This document shows positions 7,528-15,012 of a stretch of DNA of 64,000 nucleotides, in pieces. The translations under genes were made by a program, and so were the position numbers. The stretch covers positions 1-64,000 of the forward strand of contig JACERV010000015.1 in assembly GCA_013911065.1 (NCBI GenBank). Direction: 5' to 3'. Each line of letters starts with the position of its first letter. Position 1 is the first letter of the stretch. A model generated the notes under the pieces. It made no database searches, had not been told where the DNA came from, and saw only the letters and a program-made list of their open reading frames with translations. This DNA is from Ruminococcus sp. (GTDB taxonomy: Bacteria; Bacillota; Clostridia; Lachnospirales; Lachnospiraceae).

Positions 7528-8772
7528 TTAGTCGAGTCCGTTAAATGACGGATATGCATCCTCTCCATGCTGTGTAATATCCATGCCGCGTTTTTCTTCC
7601 TTTTCTGAAACACGCAGCGGGATAAACAATTTAATAACAGATGCGCAGACTAATGTCCCGACAACTGCGACTGCGATTGTAAGAAGAATACTTATAATCT
7701 GTGCAGTAAGCAAACGGTAATCTCCAAATACAAGGCCATCCCATCTGGCCACCGAATTGATAGATGATTTTGCAAACAATCCTGTTGCAATTCCACCCCA
7801 TATTCCTCCAATGCCGTGACATCCAAAGGCATCCAGGGCATCATCAAAGCCTATGTGTTTTTTAATAACTGATACTGTAAAGTAGGCAAGAGGGCTGACA
7901 ACCGCACCAATAATAAAGGCAGACCAGATCGGTACGAAACCTGCTCCCGGTGTAATTGCTACCAGTCCCAGCACTGCACCGGTGCACGCACCCACAACAG
8001 TTGGTTTTCCCTGCTTTACCATATCAATGATCATCCAGGAAAGCATTGCCGCAGCCGCTGATGTGTTTGTTGTCATCAATGCATGAGCTGCAAGGCTTCC
8101 CGCCGATAATGCGCTGCCTGCATTGAATCCAAACCATCCAAACCAAAGAATGGATGCTCCAAGCAGGACGAACGGGATGTTATGTATACGGTAAGAAAGT
8201 CTGTCATAGCCGTTGCGCTTTCCAAGCATAATACAGAGTACAAGTCCGCTGACACCAGAACTGATATGAACAACATTACCTCCTGCAAAGTCAACTGCGC
8301 CAAGTACGGAACCCATAAATCCGCCTGCTCCCCATACCATGTGAGCCAGTGGATAGTATACAAATAAAGACCAGAGGACCATAAAAATAAATAATGCTTT
8401 AAAATTCATTCTGCCTGCCACAGAACCTGTAATCAGGGCCGGTGTAATAATTGCAAACATCATCTGAAATGCAACAAATGCAAATTGAGGAATGGTTGAC
8501 GCATAGGGGCTGACCGCGTCTTCTGCTATTCCATTCAAACAAAATAATTTCAGATTCCCAATAATCCCCAGGTTATCTCCTGAAAAACTCAGGGAATATC
8601 CTATCAGAACCCATAATACGGACGCCAGCCCCATAATAAAGAATGATGACATCATCGTATTTAATACATTCTTTCTTCGTTCAAGACCTCCATAAAAAAA
8701 TGCCAGGCCCGGTGTCATAAAAAATACCAGTGCTGCTGAAACGAGAATAAAAGCTGTATCTCCTGTATTCAT
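7528..8772 (-). CDS. amt: Ammonium transporter (Amt family)
   Basis: A 414-residue membrane protein with about 11 hydrophobic segments. Family landmarks include FFMTPGLAFFYGG near the N-terminus, GSVAGRMNF, NVVHISSGVSGL and the late DALDAFGCHGIGGIWG with the pore histidine. It conducts NH4+/NH3 into the cytoplasm under nitrogen limitation. ATG at 8772 follows GGAGGG by seven bases; an upstream in-frame TTG falls inside the ribosome site and is rejected. First gene of amt-glnK; the leader carries a promoter and a terminator-like hairpin. Confidence 0.95.
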   Translation of the reverse strand: MNTGDTAFILVSAALVFFMTPGLAFFYGGLERRKNVLNTMMSSFFIMGLASVLWVLIGYSLSFSGDNLGIIGNLKLFCLNGIAEDAVSPYASTIPQFAFVAFQMMFAIITPALITGSVAGRMNFKALFIFMVLWSLFVYYPLAHMVWGAGGFMGSVLGAVDFAGGNVVHISSGVSGLVLCIMLGKRNGYDRLSYRIHNIPFVLLGASILWFGWFGFNAGSALSAGSLAAHALMTTNTSAAAAMLSWMIIDMVKQGKPTVVGACTGAVLGLVAITPGAGFVPIWSAFIIGAVVSPLAYFTVSVIKKHIGFDDALDAFGCHGIGGIWGGIATGLFAKSSINSVARWDGLVFGDYRLLTAQIISILLTIAVAVVGTLVCASVIKLFIPLRVSEKEEKRGMDITQHGEDAYPSFNGLD

Positions 8773-8856
8773 AATCTTACCCTCCGTCAATAATTAACGT
8801 TTTCCTTTAAAAAGTGTCCAGATTTTTAAACTACCATGGTTTTGTTTTAAAAAAGA

Positions 8857-8902
8857 AAGGCAAAGGTGCTTGAAGTTTTAAAACCTCAGGCACCTTTGCC
8901 TT
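8857..8902 (-). terminator. Attenuator-like intrinsic terminator in the amt leader
   Basis: A 13-bp perfect stem AAGGCAAAGGTGC / GCACCTTTGCCTT, extended by further pairs, is followed on the minus strand by TTTCTTTTTT. It starts at about the predicted transcription start of amt and lies about 85 bases before the amt start codon. No other minus-strand gene lies upstream that it could terminate. Confidence 0.7.
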
Positions 8903-8909
8903 AACAATA

Positions 8910-8938
8910 CTTATAATACATTGACATAAATTTGTCAA
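8910..8938 (-). promoter_or_regulatory. amt promoter with overlapping TTGACA-N6-TGTCAA palindrome
   Basis: Minus-strand -35 TTGACA (8933-8938), 17-base spacer, -10 TATAAG (8910-8915). The -35 box is one arm of a perfect palindrome TTGACA-N6-TGTCAA (8921-8938), a shape used by Crp/Fnr-family proteins, one of which is encoded two genes away. The hairpin at 8857-8902 starts right after the -10 region. Confidence 0.65.
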
Positions 8939-9033
8939 CATTTTTTATTACCTGAACAGATGTTGTAAATAAAAAGACTTGCTTTTTCTAACAATTTTTA
9001 AAATAAGGATGCAAAATGGAACATGAATTTTTC

Positions 9034-9085
9034 TTGACAAAGTGTTTTCGCCATGATATAACACTGTTATATAACGGTGTTATAT
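9034..9085 (+). promoter_or_regulatory. Promoter and palindromic operator of the first TetR gene
   Basis: -35 TTGACA (9034-9039), 17-base spacer, -10 TATAAC (9057-9062). The -10 is part of a 30-base inverted repeat with arms ATATAACAC and GTGTTATAT (9056-9085), a classic position for an autoregulating TetR-family repressor. Confidence 0.7.
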
Positions 9086-9108
9086 GATTAGAAAGGAGGT
9101 TGTACAGA

Positions 9109-9723
9109 ATGTCGGATGAATCTACACAAAGGCGCATTTTAGATGCTGGAAAAGCTGAATTTCTGAATAAAGGGTATGAAAACGCATCTCTGCGTAACAT
9201 TGCACAAAAGGCAGGGGTTACCACAGGGGCCATCTATGGATACTATCCCGACAAGGCGGCTTTATTTGCTGCACTTGTCTCAGAGCCGGCAAATTATCTG
9301 CGCAGCTGGTACTTTTCGGTGCAGCGTGAATTTGACACATACCCCGCTGAATATAAGGAAAAGCAGATGCATGACTATACAAGCCATGCCCTTGAGGAAT
9401 TTATTAACTATATATACCTCCATTTCGACGCATTCAAGCTTGTGGTATGCCACTCTGCCGGTACTGAATACGAGCATTATATTGACAGCCTGCTGGAAAT
9501 CGAAATAGAACACACTCAGCGGTTTATAGACGCGCTGCGCAGCATGGGATATAATATCCCCTCCATTGATGATGATATGAACCACATTCTTTCCGGTGCT
9601 TTCTATTATGGAATTTTTGAAACCGTGGCACATGACATGCCCAGGGAACGGGCAATAGAATACATTCGTACTTTAAATAAATTTTATAGTGCAGGCTGGG
9701 ATACCATTTTAGGGCTAAAATAG
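9109..9723 (+). CDS. TetR/AcrR-family regulator of the exporter pair
   Basis: A 204-residue protein with an N-terminal TetR HTH (RRILDAGKAEFLNKGYENAS, then IAQKAGVTTGAIYGYYPDKA) and a helical ligand-binding C-terminal part. ATG at 9109 lies nine bases after AAAGGAGG; an in-frame TTG at 9100 touches that site and is rejected. It is transcribed with two downstream ABC genes from a promoter whose -10 lies in a palindrome, so it probably represses its own operon. Ligand unknown. Confidence 0.88.
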   Translation: MSDESTQRRILDAGKAEFLNKGYENASLRNIAQKAGVTTGAIYGYYPDKAALFAALVSEPANYLRSWYFSVQREFDTYPAEYKEKQMHDYTSHALEEFINYIYLHFDAFKLVVCHSAGTEYEHYIDSLLEIEIEHTQRFIDALRSMGYNIPSIDDDMNHILSGAFYYGIFETVAHDMPRERAIEYIRTLNKFYSAGWDTILGLK

Positions 9724-9744
9724 CTCTAAAATTTTTAGCAACAG

Positions 9745-9760
9745 GTTAGTTTTTACTAAC
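9745..9760. promoter_or_regulatory. GTTAG-N6-CTAAC palindrome upstream of the exporter genes
   Basis: GTTAGTTTTTACTAAC, 30 bases before the first ABC gene, differs at only two positions from the site at 4147-4162 before the ECF operon. It could be an operator for an internal promoter or a short RNA hairpin between the TetR and ABC genes. Confidence 0.45.
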
Positions 9761-9790
9761 TCAATATATTTTAATAAAGGAGGATTTAAG

Positions 9791-11557
9791 ATGAATCAAA
9801 GTTCAAAAGGAATCGTGTCATGGCTGTGGGAGTTTGCCTCCCCCCATAAGGGTGGTTATATTGCCTCCCTTGTGTTTGCCACACTGGGAGTGGCCTGCCA
9901 AATGGCACCTTATTTTTGTGTGGCTCAAATCGTACTGGCGCTGCTTCGTGGGGAGACTGCCATCAGCTTTTACGGTTTTTACTGCCTGATTGCCGCAGGC
10001 TTTTGGGTGCTGCGGTATTTCTTTCACGGCATTTCCACCACACTATCCCATCAATCTACATTCGCAGTAATCTCAGAGGTTCGTCTAAAGCTGACAAAAA
10101 AGCTTACCCGCCTGCCTATGGGGTATTTGCTGGATACTCCTTCAGGAAGGATGAAAAACATATTGGTGGAACGAGTGGATAGTATAGAGCCCACCCTGGC
10201 ACACGTTGTTCCTGAAATGGGAGGTAATATTCTGATTTCTATTGCCACCATAGTATATCTTTTCATACTGGACTGGCGCATGGCACTGGCGGCTCTGGTC
10301 CCCTTACCCTTGGGTATACTGTGCTATATGGGCATGATGGGCGGATATGGAAAGCGCTTTGCCAACTATGTGTCTAAAAACAAACTGCTCAACGATACAG
10401 CAGTGGAATACATCGGCGGAATTGAAGTCATTAAGGCCTTTAACCAGTCGGCTTCTTCTTACGAAAAGTTCACCACCGCCGCAAAGGAAGCAGCTGATTC
10501 TGCCATCAGCTGGATGCGCTCAACACTCCCCTTCTTTTCTTTGGCACTTTCCGTATTTCCTGCAGTGTTAGTCAGCGTCCTGCCTATCGGTTCTATGCTG
10601 TACATGAAGGGCAGCCTGCCTGTTGAAACCTTTATTGTGTCTATCATTTTATCACTTGGTGTTATGGGACCACTTATCACAACCATGAGCTATTCCGATG
10701 ATATAGGCAAGATTCATACTATTGTAAACGAAGTAGCCGACGTGCTTACCCAGCCAGACCTTGCACGTCCCACTGTTGCTGCAGAGATAAACGGCTACGA
10801 TATCTGCCTTGAGGATATAAGCTTTGCGTACCGTGAAAAACCTGTACTGCACGGCATCAATCTTCATATCCCGGCAGGCAGCGTCACTGCATTGGTAGGT
10901 CCTTCAGGCGGGGGAAAGTCTACCATTGCCAAGCTCATCGCATCTTTGTGGGATGCAGGCAGCGGACGCATCACCATTGGCCAAACAGATATACAGCATA
11001 TTCCTCTCGCCCAGCTTAACAGCATGATTGCATATGTTGCCCAGGATAATTATCTGTTCAACGAAAGCATACGGGAAAATATCCGTATGGGAAAACCATC
11101 CGCCAGCAATGAAGAGGTAGAGAAAGTTGCCCGGTTAAGCGGCTGCCATGACTTTATCATGAAGTTGGAACAGGGTTACGAAACCTGTTCCGGAAGTGGG
11201 GGCGGCCATCTTTCAGGCGGTGAGCGCCAGCGTATCACTATCGCCCGTGCCATGCTCAAAGACGCACCCATTGTCATTCTTGATGAGGCCACCGCTTACA
11301 CCGACCCGGAAAATGAGGCGGTCATCCAAACTGCTGTGTCTAAGCTGGTGGAAGGAAAAACCCTCATCGTCATCGCACACCGGCTTTCTACCATCACCGA
11401 TTCCGATAACATTGTTGTTATTGAAAACGGGCAGGTGGCGGCACAGGGAACCCACAACAAGCTGCTGGAAGCCTCTCCTTTGTACAAAAATATGTGGGAG
11501 GCTCACAGATCTGTCAAAGACAGTATTGAAACAAAAGTTCAGGAGGTACTTATATGA
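9791..11557 (+). CDS. ABC exporter half-transporter (ATPase-permease fusion), subunit 1
   Basis: A 588-residue type IV ABC protein: six membrane helices (about residues 15-310) followed by an ATPase domain with Walker A GPSGGGKST, signature LSGGERQR and Walker B IVILDEAT. Such half-transporters act as dimers; the partner gene follows with a 4-base ATGA overlap. The pair resembles YbtP/YbtQ-like proteins of siderophore and metallophore loci and many drug exporters, so export of a small molecule or peptide, or uptake of a chelate, are both possible. A good RBS (AAAGGAGG) precedes ATG. Confidence 0.9.
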   Translation: MNQSSKGIVSWLWEFASPHKGGYIASLVFATLGVACQMAPYFCVAQIVLALLRGETAISFYGFYCLIAAGFWVLRYFFHGISTTLSHQSTFAVISEVRLKLTKKLTRLPMGYLLDTPSGRMKNILVERVDSIEPTLAHVVPEMGGNILISIATIVYLFILDWRMALAALVPLPLGILCYMGMMGGYGKRFANYVSKNKLLNDTAVEYIGGIEVIKAFNQSASSYEKFTTAAKEAADSAISWMRSTLPFFSLALSVFPAVLVSVLPIGSMLYMKGSLPVETFIVSIILSLGVMGPLITTMSYSDDIGKIHTIVNEVADVLTQPDLARPTVAAEINGYDICLEDISFAYREKPVLHGINLHIPAGSVTALVGPSGGGKSTIAKLIASLWDAGSGRITIGQTDIQHIPLAQLNSMIAYVAQDNYLFNESIRENIRMGKPSASNEEVEKVARLSGCHDFIMKLEQGYETCSGSGGGHLSGGERQRITIARAMLKDAPIVILDEATAYTDPENEAVIQTAVSKLVEGKTLIVIAHRLSTITDSDNIVVIENGQVAAQGTHNKLLEASPLYKNMWEAHRSVKDSIETKVQEVLI

Positions 11558-13290
11558 TTGCTATATTTAAAAAATTTTTTCAGTTCAGCGGCAGCCAAAG
11601 TAGTTTATTTTACCAGTCTCTGGGGCTCTCGCTGCTGCACGCTGTATTTGAAGCTCTTCGCATTCCGGCTATTGCTGTAGTACTTACAGCCCTCATTGAA
11701 AGCAACGTCAGCGCACAAACCGTATGGAGTTCCCTGGGCATCATGCTTATAAGTATTGCCGGATGCACCCTTACCCGCCGCAGCCTTACTATGAAACAGA
11801 CTGTTGGAGGGTACACCGTAGCAACTAATAAGCGGGTAGAAATCGGTGAACGTCTAAAATACATGCCCATGGGCTACTTCAATGACAATAGTATTGGTGA
11901 TATCACCTCAACCACCACCAACACCGCCGAAAATCTACAGGATGTTGCTACCCGGGTGATTATGCTCACCTCTCAGGGAATTTTAACAACTGCTGTATTC
12001 ACCCTTGCCATTTTGCTGTACGACTGGCGCATAGGGCTGCTGCTTATCCTTGGTATTACTGCATTTTTCATCATCAATGCCTTTATGCAGAAAAAATCTC
12101 ATATGGTTTCTCCCTTGAAAACGGAGTCCGATGCCCGCCTGGTAGCATCTGTTTTGGAATACGTACAAGGTATTGGAGTGGTACGTTCCTATAATCTTGA
12201 CCAGGAAGCCAATAAGACAGTAGACCGGGCTATTAGAGAAAATGAGAGAATCAATGTCAGGCTGGAAAAAACCTTTGTGCCATGCACCTGCCTTCAAAGT
12301 CTGACACTTAAACTATTCGGCATCGCTATGATTTTTCTTTCAATCGTGCTTTATGTAAATGGTTCTTTGGAACTTATAAGATGTCTTTTACTTGTTATTT
12401 CCTCCTTCATGGTGTACGCCCAGCTGGAATCAGCCGGAAATTACAGTGCCCTTTTGCGGGTATTAGATCTCTCTATGGATCGGATTAACAAGGTATTTGA
12501 AACTCCGGTCATGGATACAAATGGTAAACCCATCAACCCCAAATCCTGCACCATTAAAGGAGAACGTGTAACCTTCCGCTATGAAAACAAAAAGGTAATT
12601 GATAATGTTTCCTTTGAAATTCCCGAAGGTACTACGACTGCTATTGTAGGACCATCCGGAGGTGGTAAAACCACCCTTACAAGCCTTATGACACGCTTTT
12701 GGGATGTAGACAGCGGCAGAATCACCCTGGGCGGCACTGATGTACGAGAATACACTCTGGACAGCCTGCTTACAAACTTCAGCATGGTGTTTCAAAATGT
12801 TTACCTTTTTAATGACACCATTGCCAATAATATAAAGTTCGGCAAGCCGGATGCCACTCCGGAAGAGGTGGAAAGGGCTGCTAAAAAAGCTTGCTGCCAT
12901 GATTTTATCAGTGCTCTGCCTCAGGGGTATGATACGGTTATAGGCGAGGGCGGGGCAACCATTTCAGGAGGAGAAAAACAGCGTATCTCCATTGCCCGTG
13001 CTCTGCTTAAAGATGCTCCTGTGATTATTCTGGACGAAGCCACTGCCAACGTGGACCCCGAAAATGAGGCTCTGCTGCAGAATGCCATTGACCAGCTTAC
13101 CCACGGAAAAACGATTATTATGATTGCCCATAGACTTAAAACAGTGCAGAGTGCGGATCAAATCCTTGTGTTAGACCAGGGAAGAATTATCCAGCGGGGC
13201 ACACACCGGGAGCTAATGAAGGCGGGAGGACTTTATGCTGATTTTATCCGTATGCGGGAAAAATCCATCGGCTGGAAACTGGGGGCGTAG
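11554..13290 (+). CDS. ABC exporter half-transporter, subunit 2
   Basis: A 578-residue ATPase-permease fusion with six predicted membrane helices and an ATPase domain: Walker A GPSGGGKTT (near residue 365), signature ISGGEKQR and Walker B VIILDEAT. ATG overlaps the TGA of subunit 1 (ATGA), strong evidence of a heterodimer. It shares the operon with the TetR gene at 9.1 kb. An AraC-ended ECF operon with a similar palindrome lies 5 kb away, and gene sets combining this ECF type with two half-transporters may form one uptake or efflux system (inference). Confidence 0.9.
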   Translation: MIAIFKKFFQFSGSQSSLFYQSLGLSLLHAVFEALRIPAIAVVLTALIESNVSAQTVWSSLGIMLISIAGCTLTRRSLTMKQTVGGYTVATNKRVEIGERLKYMPMGYFNDNSIGDITSTTTNTAENLQDVATRVIMLTSQGILTTAVFTLAILLYDWRIGLLLILGITAFFIINAFMQKKSHMVSPLKTESDARLVASVLEYVQGIGVVRSYNLDQEANKTVDRAIRENERINVRLEKTFVPCTCLQSLTLKLFGIAMIFLSIVLYVNGSLELIRCLLLVISSFMVYAQLESAGNYSALLRVLDLSMDRINKVFETPVMDTNGKPINPKSCTIKGERVTFRYENKKVIDNVSFEIPEGTTTAIVGPSGGGKTTLTSLMTRFWDVDSGRITLGGTDVREYTLDSLLTNFSMVFQNVYLFNDTIANNIKFGKPDATPEEVERAAKKACCHDFISALPQGYDTVIGEGGATISGGEKQRISIARALLKDAPVIILDEATANVDPENEALLQNAIDQLTHGKTIIMIAHRLKTVQSADQILVLDQGRIIQRGTHRELMKAGGLYADFIRMREKSIGWKLGA

Positions 13291-13350
13291 TCAGGTTGTT
13301 TAATGAGAATTATTCTGTACCGCAGTTCAGGGAATCTTTTTAAATAAAGG

Positions 13351-13390
13351 TTGACACCCTTTTTAAAAGACGATAAAATAACATTGCTAT
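13351..13390 (+). promoter_or_regulatory. Promoter and operator of the second TetR gene
   Basis: -35 TTGACA (13351-13356), 17-base spacer, -10 TAAAAT (13374-13379), overlapped by the partial palindrome ATAACATTGCTAT (13378-13390). The same 13-mer with two changes, ATAACATCGTTAT, occurs at 14257-14269 before the downstream ABC genes. Confidence 0.65.
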
Positions 13391-13453
13391 TTAATTGCAC
13401 TTTCATGCTCTGCATATTGCAGAGGCATACTTAAATTTTGCGAGGTGAGACCA

Positions 13454-14080
13454 ATGTCAAGAAAGGCCGGAAGCATTTCGGAGGAGACAAAAGCCAGGCT
13501 GCTAAAGGCAGCTGCAGATGAATTTTCAGAATATGGCTTCCAGAGCTCCTCCCTCCGCAGGATTTGTACCAAGGCGGAAGTAACTACCGGAGCATTGTAT
13601 TTTTTCTTCCAGGATAAGGAAGATTTGTTCATCAGCGTCATCTCCCCTGTCACCGACGGGATATATGAGATGATGAGAATACATTATGAATCTGAACTGG
13701 ACGCTCAGGATTTATACAGCACCCAGGCGGAAGAAGCGGACCTGCGTACAGGGGAAAGGGTTCTGGAATTTTTTTTTCAAAACAAAAAGATTTGCAATAT
13801 TGTTCTCAATCACCGCAGCCATCCGGCTGTCTCTGCTTTTTTTGACCGTGTGACTGCCTTGGCAGACAGGCAGACTTCGCTGCTGTTGCAGCTGGTTTCC
13901 GCAGAAATACCGCCGAATTCCACGTTTAATGAATGTACGGTGCACTGGATTTCACACCTGCAGATTGATGCAGTGCTTCACATTCTGTCCCATGATTTTG
14001 ATGAACAAAGAGCTAAGGAACAGCTAAAGATTATGATACGTTTTCTAAGAGGGGGGTTCCTCTCACTTCTATCGGAGTAA
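13454..14080 (+). CDS. TetR/AcrR-family regulator
   Basis: A 208-residue protein with a TetR HTH (KARLLKAAADEFSEYGFQSS, RICTKAEVTTGALYFFFQDK) and a helical C-terminal part of unknown ligand. The longest frame starts at GTG 13445, but that codon lies in the purine-rich ribosome site GAGGTGAG; ATG 13454 is preferred. It precedes a MacB/FtsX-type ABC system, and near-identical 13-base palindromes lie at both promoters, so it probably represses itself and the transporter. Confidence 0.87.
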   Translation: MSRKAGSISEETKARLLKAAADEFSEYGFQSSSLRRICTKAEVTTGALYFFFQDKEDLFISVISPVTDGIYEMMRIHYESELDAQDLYSTQAEEADLRTGERVLEFFFQNKKICNIVLNHRSHPAVSAFFDRVTALADRQTSLLLQLVSAEIPPNSTFNECTVHWISHLQIDAVLHILSHDFDEQRAKEQLKIMIRFLRGGFLSLLSE

Positions 14081-14096
14081 CTTGAACAGTAGAACA

Positions 14097-14240
14097 AAGA
14101 GTTTGCGAAGCAAACTCTTGCGCCTGCGGCGGTCGCATAGCGACATCTACTACTTACGCCGCAGTGGGCATCCCCCGGAGGGTTTTTGTGTAATAGGACG
14201 TAATTTCCTATTACACAAACAAGGGCTTTTTAAAGCCCTT
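14097..14240 (-). repeat. Multi-hairpin dispersed repeat, copy B
   Basis: Read on the minus strand: a short hairpin AAGGGCTTT/AAAGCCCTT (14221-14240), hairpin TTGTGTAATAGGA/TCCTATTACACAA (14186-14218), linker CCCTCCGGGGGATG, outer stem CTGCGGCG/CGCCGCAG enclosing GTCGCTATGCGAC, and a final hairpin AAGAGTTTGC/GCAAACTCTT (14097-14119). Relative to copies A and D several stems change on both sides, keeping the pairing. It fills the space between the TetR stop and the ABC promoter and may also terminate the TetR transcript. Confidence 0.75.
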
Positions 14241-14256
14241 AAAAAATAACATTAAC

Positions 14257-14269
14257 ATAACATCGTTAT
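14257..14269. promoter_or_regulatory. Operator-like site before the MacB-type genes
   Basis: ATAACATCGTTAT, a near palindrome 30 bases upstream of the ATPase start, matches 11 of 13 bases of the site at the TetR promoter (13378-13390). It is the likely second target of the neighbouring TetR protein. Confidence 0.55.
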
Positions 14270-14298
14270 TTATTTTAAAAGGAGGAATAAAAGACATC

Positions 14299-14997
14299 AT
14301 GTATATTCAAGTAAAAAATATCAAAAAGAGCTATGGTCAGGGCAGCAGTTTTGTCCAGGTACTGGATGGAATCAGCACACAGGTCAAAGAAGGACAAATG
14401 TGCGTCATTTTAGGCCCTTCCGGTTCCGGTAAGTCCACCTTCCTAAATGTTGTAGGCGGACTGGATACTGTAGACAGTGGAAGTATTACAATTGCAGGGA
14501 AAGAAATTACCGGTCTGAAACCAGGGGAACTTTCCGACTACCGCAGAGATTCTCTGGGCTTTGTCTTTCAATTTTATAATTTAATCCCTAACCTCACTGT
14601 GAGAGAAAACATAGAGGTCTGCCACTATCTTTCTAAAGAGCCTCTCCCTTTGAATGAACTCCTGCAGACACTGGGACTTACAGAGCATCAGAATAAGTTT
14701 CCGTCACAGCTTTCCGGGGGACAGCAGCAGCGCTGTGCGCTTGCCCGTGCACTTATAAAAAATCCCAGGCTTCTGCTCTGCGATGAACCAACTGGGGCAC
14801 TGGATTCCAGAACAGCAAAAGAAATCCTTATTCTGCTGGAAGAAATCAATCTAAAATACGGTACAACTATGCTGATTGTTACCCACAACGACACCATTAA
14901 GAGTATGGTCCATAAAGTCATCAACATCCGGGATGGACAGATTTGTAAAGAATCTGAAAATGAAAACCCTGTCCATGCCGCCGTTCTTGAATGGTAA
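14299..14997 (+). CDS. ABC transporter ATP-binding protein (MacB/LolD type)
   Basis: A 232-residue ATPase with Walker A GPSGSGKST, Q-loop in FVFQFYNLIPNLT, signature LSGGQQQR and Walker B LLLCDEPTGALD. The LIPNLT and DEPTGALD forms are typical of the MacB/LolD/FtsE class that partners FtsX-like permeases. The permease gene follows 15 bases later. These systems are mechanotransmitters for peptide efflux, antimicrobial resistance or envelope remodelling rather than ordinary channels. Confidence 0.92.
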   Translation: MYIQVKNIKKSYGQGSSFVQVLDGISTQVKEGQMCVILGPSGSGKSTFLNVVGGLDTVDSGSITIAGKEITGLKPGELSDYRRDSLGFVFQFYNLIPNLTVRENIEVCHYLSKEPLPLNELLQTLGLTEHQNKFPSQLSGGQQQRCALARALIKNPRLLLCDEPTGALDSRTAKEILILLEEINLKYGTTMLIVTHNDTIKSMVHKVINIRDGQICKESENENPVHAAVLEW

Positions 14998-15012
14998 AGG
15001 AGGAATTATTCT

